From Myxococcota bacterium (lineage in GTDB: Bacteria > Myxococcota > Polyangia > GCA-2747355 > JAKLHH01), in NCBI GenBank assembly GCA_022710245.1, contig JAKLHH010000342.1, positions 1 through 7,535 of the forward strand: 7,535 bases of DNA, read 5' to 3'. The position numbers and the translations under genes are program-made. The notes beneath the pieces were generated by a model that worked only from the letters and a program-made list of their open reading frames with translations, did no database searches and was not told the DNA's origin. Below are positions 5,568 through 7,535 of the stretch, in pieces. Within the stretch, counting starts at the first letter, position 1; each line of letters starts with the position of its first letter.

Positions 5568-6091
5568 CACTCCTCGGGCTTCGGCAAGGTCCCCTGCGGG
5601 TTCGCCTGGCCCTGGTTGTCCTCACCCTGCTCGCCGCCCTGGTCGCTCTCCGGCAGGCCCTGGCTCTCCTGGCGCTTCAGCTGCTGCTGCTGCTGCTTCT
5701 GCTGCTTCTGCTGCTGCTGCTGCGGCGTCAGCCCCTGCTCCGTCCCTTGCTGTCCGCCGCTCTTGTCGAAGAGCGGCTCGTTGCGGGCCTGGCCGTAGCT
5801 GTCGAAGAACCAGCTCTGGCTCGCCCCGGCCTCCGGATCGAACAGCCCGGAGAAGGCCTCCTGCTGGTCGTACCAGGGGCTGGTGAACCAGTCGCGGCTG
5901 TACCGGTCGTAGCTGTAGCTGTCATAGAACCAGTCGTCCTGGTTCGGCGTGGCGTCGAAGGAGCCCCAGAGGTACGGATCATCGTAGTACCCCTTCTCCT
6001 CGGCGCTCGCGCGACCCGGCGCGGCGAGGGCGAGCAAGCCCAGCGCCATCACCGCCAGGGTCGCTGTCCGAGTCCAAGTCCTGTGCGTCAT
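5567..6091 (-). CDS. Small exported Tyr/Trp/Asp-rich protein with polyglutamine segment
   Basis: A 174-residue protein with no family I recognise. Residues 1-30 are a signal peptide (basic start, LAVMALGLLALAAPG core, cleavage likely after RASA before EEKG). Residues 31-110 are rich in Tyr, Trp, Phe, Asp and Ser with loosely repeated motifs: WGSFD, WFYDSY (54-59), WFTSPWYD (68-75) and WFFDSY (94-99). Residues 114-167 are Gln-rich and carry QQQQQKQQKQQQQQ (124-137), then several QG pairs and an acidic/Pro end. There is no transmembrane segment after the signal and no lipobox cysteine, so it should be periplasmic or secreted. The composition resembles low-complexity, prion-like or adhesive proteins. 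AGGAG (6104-6100) lies 8 nt before the ATG. A sigma-54 promoter at 6311-6326 would give it a leader of about 208 nt. Its stop overlaps the next gene's ribosome binding site, so the two are probably one operon. Confidence 0.8.
   Translation of the reverse strand: MTHRTWTRTATLAVMALGLLALAAPGRASAEEKGYYDDPYLWGSFDATPNQDDWFYDSYSYDRYSRDWFTSPWYDQQEAFSGLFDPEAGASQSWFFDSYGQARNEPLFDKSGGQQGTEQGLTPQQQQQKQQKQQQQQLKRQESQGLPESDQGGEQGEDNQGQANPQGTLPKPEE
5681..5722. repeat. Trinucleotide (CTG/CAG) microsatellite encoding polyglutamine
   Basis: On the plus strand (CTG)5-CTT-(CTG)2-CTT-(CTG)5, a 42-bp tract with two interruptions. On the minus strand it codes 12 glutamines and two lysines in the exported protein. 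Being trinucleotide, slippage changes tract length in frame. Confidence 0.95.
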
Positions 6092-6157
6092 CGCTCATGC
6101 TCCTGCATGGGGGTTTGGTGTCGACCCTCGTCGGTCCGCTGGCTGGCGCAGCCTGCT

Positions 6158-6172
6158 CGCGAGGCCCTCGCG
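6158..6172. repeat. Near-palindrome (7-bp arms, 1-nt centre) in the leader of the exported-protein operon
   Basis: CGCGAGG (6158-6164) and CCTCGCG (6166-6172) around a single base, 67-81 nt before the start codon at 6091. A regulator-binding site is possible. A further 5-bp hairpin lies at 6141-6153. Confidence 0.4.
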
Positions 6173-6191
6173 TGCGCCCCCGTCCTCGCGT

Positions 6192-6209
6192 CCCGGAGGG
6201 CGCTCCGGG
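6192..6209. repeat. Hairpin in the leader of the exported-protein operon
   Basis: CCCGGAG (6192-6198) and CTCCGGG (6203-6209) pair perfectly around a 4-nt loop, about 100 nt before the start codon. No T-run follows on either strand. Part of a leader with several stems. Confidence 0.5.
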
Positions 6210-6272
6210 CTGAAGCTGGGGGGGTCGCCGCCAGCCGGCCTCCTCGCGTTCACCGACGGGGGTCAGCAGCGC

Positions 6273-6296
6273 GGAGCTCCACACCCACGGAGCTCC
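6273..6296. repeat. Paired 8-bp palindromes at the predicted transcript 5' end
   Basis: GGAGCTCC occurs at 6273-6280 and again at 6289-6296, with 8 nt between. Each is its own reverse complement, so the two can pair as an 8-bp stem with an 8-nt loop in RNA. They lie just downstream of the transcription start predicted near 6300 and could protect the 5' end or bind a dimeric regulator as DNA. Confidence 0.55.
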
Positions 6297-6310
6297 TCGA
6301 CCGTGGAGGT

Positions 6311-6326
6311 TGCAGGTCATGTGCCA
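6311..6326 (-). promoter_or_regulatory. Sigma-54 (RpoN) -24/-12 promoter for the exported-protein operon
   Basis: The minus strand reads TGGCACATGACCTGCA, preceded by C. It has a perfect TGGCAC -24 element, correct GG-N10-GC spacing and a TGCA -12 end, differing from TGGCACG-N4-TTGCW at two weaker positions. The -12 GC is at 6313-6312, so transcription would start near 6300, giving a long leader of about 208 nt to the ATG at 6091. The gap upstream of it (6327-6457) has room for enhancer sites. Confidence 0.6.
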
Positions 6327-6385
6327 GGCAGCGCGGGTCGCTGGCCCGATCCCTGGACCTCGGGCGGGAGCGGGGCGCCGTCCTC

Positions 6386-6457
6386 GCGGCGAGCCCGCTC
6401 CGCGAGGGAATGCGTCTCCCTCGGGGATTCGTCCCCGCGCGGCTCGGAGCTCGCCGC
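6386..6457. repeat. Nested inverted repeats directly after the kup stop codon
   Basis: Outer arms GCGGCGAGC (6386-6394) and GCTCGCCGC (6449-6457) are exact complements. They enclose two adjacent stems: CGAGGGA/TCCCTCG (6403-6409 with 6417-6423) and CGGGGA/TCCCCG (6422-6427 with 6432-6437, loop TTCG on the plus strand), which share two bases. In the kup transcript this could fold as a branched 3' structure starting at the base after TGA. There is no T-run, so any terminator role would be atypical. The block also lies about 86-157 bp upstream of the start predicted near 6300. Confidence 0.55.
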
Positions 6458-7535
6458 TCAGAGCTCGATCTGCGTGCCGAGCTCGACGACGCGGTTCGGC
6501 GGGATGCCGAAGAAGGCGGTGGCGGGGCGCGAGTTGCGAGAGAGGAAGCCGAAGAGCACCTTGCGCCAGCGCGCCAGCGTCGAGCGGCCGCTGATGAGCA
6601 GCGTCTCGCGGCCGAGGTAGTAGCTCGCCTGGAGCGGCTCGATGCGCAGGCCCAGCCGCTGGCAGCTGCGCAGCGCGTCGGGGATGCTGGGCGTCTGCAT
6701 GAACCCGTAGGTGGCGGTGACCTGATAGAGCCCCTGCCCGCGATCGCGCAGGGTCACGCGCTCCTCCTCGCCCACCTCGGGGACCGGACGCGTCTTGACG
6801 CTGAGCAGGATCACCTGCTCGTGCAGCACCTGGTTGTGCTTGAAGTGGTGCAGCAGCACCTGCGGCGCGACGCCCTGCGTGGAGGTGAGGAAGACCGCGG
6901 TGCCGCGCACGCGCGTCGGCGGGTTGCGGGCGAGGTCGGGCAGGAACGCCTCGAGCGGCAGCGTCACCTTCTGCAGCTCGGCGAGCAGCGCCCCTCGCCC
7001 GCGCTTCCAGGTGGTCAGCACCGCGAAGAGCGCGGCTCCGACGACGAGCGGCACGAGCCCGCCGTGCAGCAGCTTGGAGACGTTGGCGCCGAGGAAGGCG
7101 AGCTCGACGCCGAGGAAGAGCCCCGCGAGCGCGTGCGCGCGCGCCGGGCTCCAGCCCCAGCGCCGCCGCATCACCGCGTGGAGCAGGACGGTGGTGATCA
7201 CCATGGTGCCCAGCACCGCGATCCCGTAGGCGCCCGCGAGGCTGCTCGAGCTGCCGAACCTGAGGACCAGCGCGCTGCAGGCGAGCATCAGCACGGTGTT
7301 CACCTCGGGGACGTAGATCTGGCCGTGCTCGCGGCTCGAGGTGTGGATGATGGTCAGGCGGGGGAGGTAGTCGAGGAGCACCGCCTGCTGCGCGAGCGAG
7401 AAGCTCCCGGAGATGAGCGCCTGCGAGGCGATCACCGCGGCCAGCGTGGCGAGCGCGATGAGCGGGTAGAGGAGCGCCTCGGGCGCGAGGGCGTAGAAGG
7501 GGTTCGCCAGCGCCGGCGCGCCGCGCTCGAGGATG
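6458..7535 (-). CDS. kup: Kup/TrkD-type potassium transporter, C-terminal part (5' end outside window)
   Basis: 358 residues are visible, a bit over half of a usual Kup protein of about 620. The frame is open from the window edge. It starts ILERGAPALANPFYALAPEALLYPLIALATLAAVIASQ and continues with ISGSFSLAQQAVLLDYLPRL and IIHTSSREHGQIYVPEVN, the hallmark of the Kup family (IASQA-ISG-FS..QQA, HTS..E.GQIY.P). Further hydrophobic segments follow (VNTVLMLACSALVL, AYGIAVLGTMVITTVLLHAV, AGLFLGVELAFLGANVSKL, GLVPLVVGAALFAVLTTW). Then comes the cytoplasmic domain with the recognisable VFLTSTQGVAPQVLLHHFKHNQVLHEQVILLSV and YYLGRETL. Kup imports K+ with H+ at the inner membrane. The C-terminus looks complete, ending VVELGTQIEL before TGA at 6460. 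A gap of 366 nt separates it from the next gene, so it is probably a separate transcript. Confidence 0.95.
   Translation of the reverse strand, partial: ILERGAPALANPFYALAPEALLYPLIALATLAAVIASQALISGSFSLAQQAVLLDYLPRLTIIHTSSREHGQIYVPEVNTVLMLACSALVLRFGSSSSLAGAYGIAVLGTMVITTVLLHAVMRRRWGWSPARAHALAGLFLGVELAFLGANVSKLLHGGLVPLVVGAALFAVLTTWKRGRGALLAELQKVTLPLEAFLPDLARNPPTRVRGTAVFLTSTQGVAPQVLLHHFKHNQVLHEQVILLSVKTRPVPEVGEEERVTLRDRGQGLYQVTATYGFMQTPSIPDALRSCQRLGLRIEPLQASYYLGRETLLISGRSTLARWRKVLFGFLSRNSRPATAFFGIPPNRVVELGTQIEL

Noticed and set aside
3607..5625. Long minus-strand open frame (672 codons)
   Set aside because: Out of frame with the fusion gene and the two-domain exported protein, crosses gene boundaries, and has Arg/Pro/Gly-rich shadow composition.
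2505..5798. Very long plus-strand open frame (1097 codons)
   Set aside because: Antisense to four well-supported genes, with extreme Arg/Ala/Leu composition and tracts that merely mirror the repeats (Cys runs opposite polyglutamine). No family signal.
6250..6288. Possible 12-codon leader peptide (GTG to TGA) after AGGAG in the predicted leader
   Set aside because: Short enough to occur by chance, GTG start, no run of a regulatory amino acid, and it falls in a hairpin that explains the sequence better.
5979..6320. 113-codon minus-strand frame from the 6092-6457 gap into the exported-protein gene
   Set aside because: Its ATG at 6320 lies inside the proposed promoter and upstream of the predicted start, it overlaps a well-supported gene in another frame, and it has no motif.
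1..7535. tRNA, rRNA, insertion sequence or phage attachment site
   Set aside because: I saw no tRNA cloverleaf with a T-arm, no rRNA core sequence, no transposase and no terminal inverted repeats with target duplications.

Overview
The window is very GC-rich, with G/C-heavy third codon positions, and every supported gene lies on the minus strand, so transcription runs from high to low coordinates. Two near-consensus sigma-54 (-24/-12) promoters, GTG starts, tight GTGA gene junctions and the gene families present suggest a high-GC proteobacterium-like chromosome. Myxococcota/Deltaproteobacteria is the best guess. That is an inference, because no rRNA or other phylogenetic marker is present.

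Layout in transcription order. (1) 7535-6458: the C-terminal part of a Kup potassium transporter, cut by the window edge. (2) 6457-6092: a 366-base gap with no convincing gene. It holds a nested set of inverted repeats (6386-6457), a good sigma-54 promoter (6311-6326) and a predicted leader of about 200 nt containing several hairpins. (3) 6091-4584: two exported proteins in a coupled pair. The first is a small Tyr/Trp/Asp-rich protein with a polyglutamine segment. The second has two copies of a small beta-rich domain and a tail made of an 11-residue repeat. Both end in Gln/Gly-rich low-complexity sequence. I recognise no established family for either, and this is the most original part of the window. 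(4) 4532-843: a three-gene run of a DnaQ-like exonuclease/GIY-YIG (UvrC/Cho-type) fusion, an SbcD-like metallophosphoesterase 13 nt later, and an alpha/beta hydrolase overlapping it by GTGA. The first two point to DNA processing or repair. The exonuclease half has lost several catalytic residues while the GIY-YIG half looks intact. A perfect 11-bp-arm inverted repeat covers the fusion gene's start codon. (5) 842-654: a 189-base gap with four 14-bp tandem repeats, a hairpin and a second, near-perfect sigma-54 promoter (679-694). (6) 653-1: the start of an SRPBCC (cyclase/dehydrase-like) protein with an N-terminal membrane-type segment, cut by the window edge.

The main new proposals are that both longer gaps are built as sigma-54 control regions, each with repeat elements at roughly -90 to -180 where enhancer-binding proteins normally bind, and that the exported Gln/Gly-rich pair forms its own regulated unit. 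Neither can be proved from this sequence alone.
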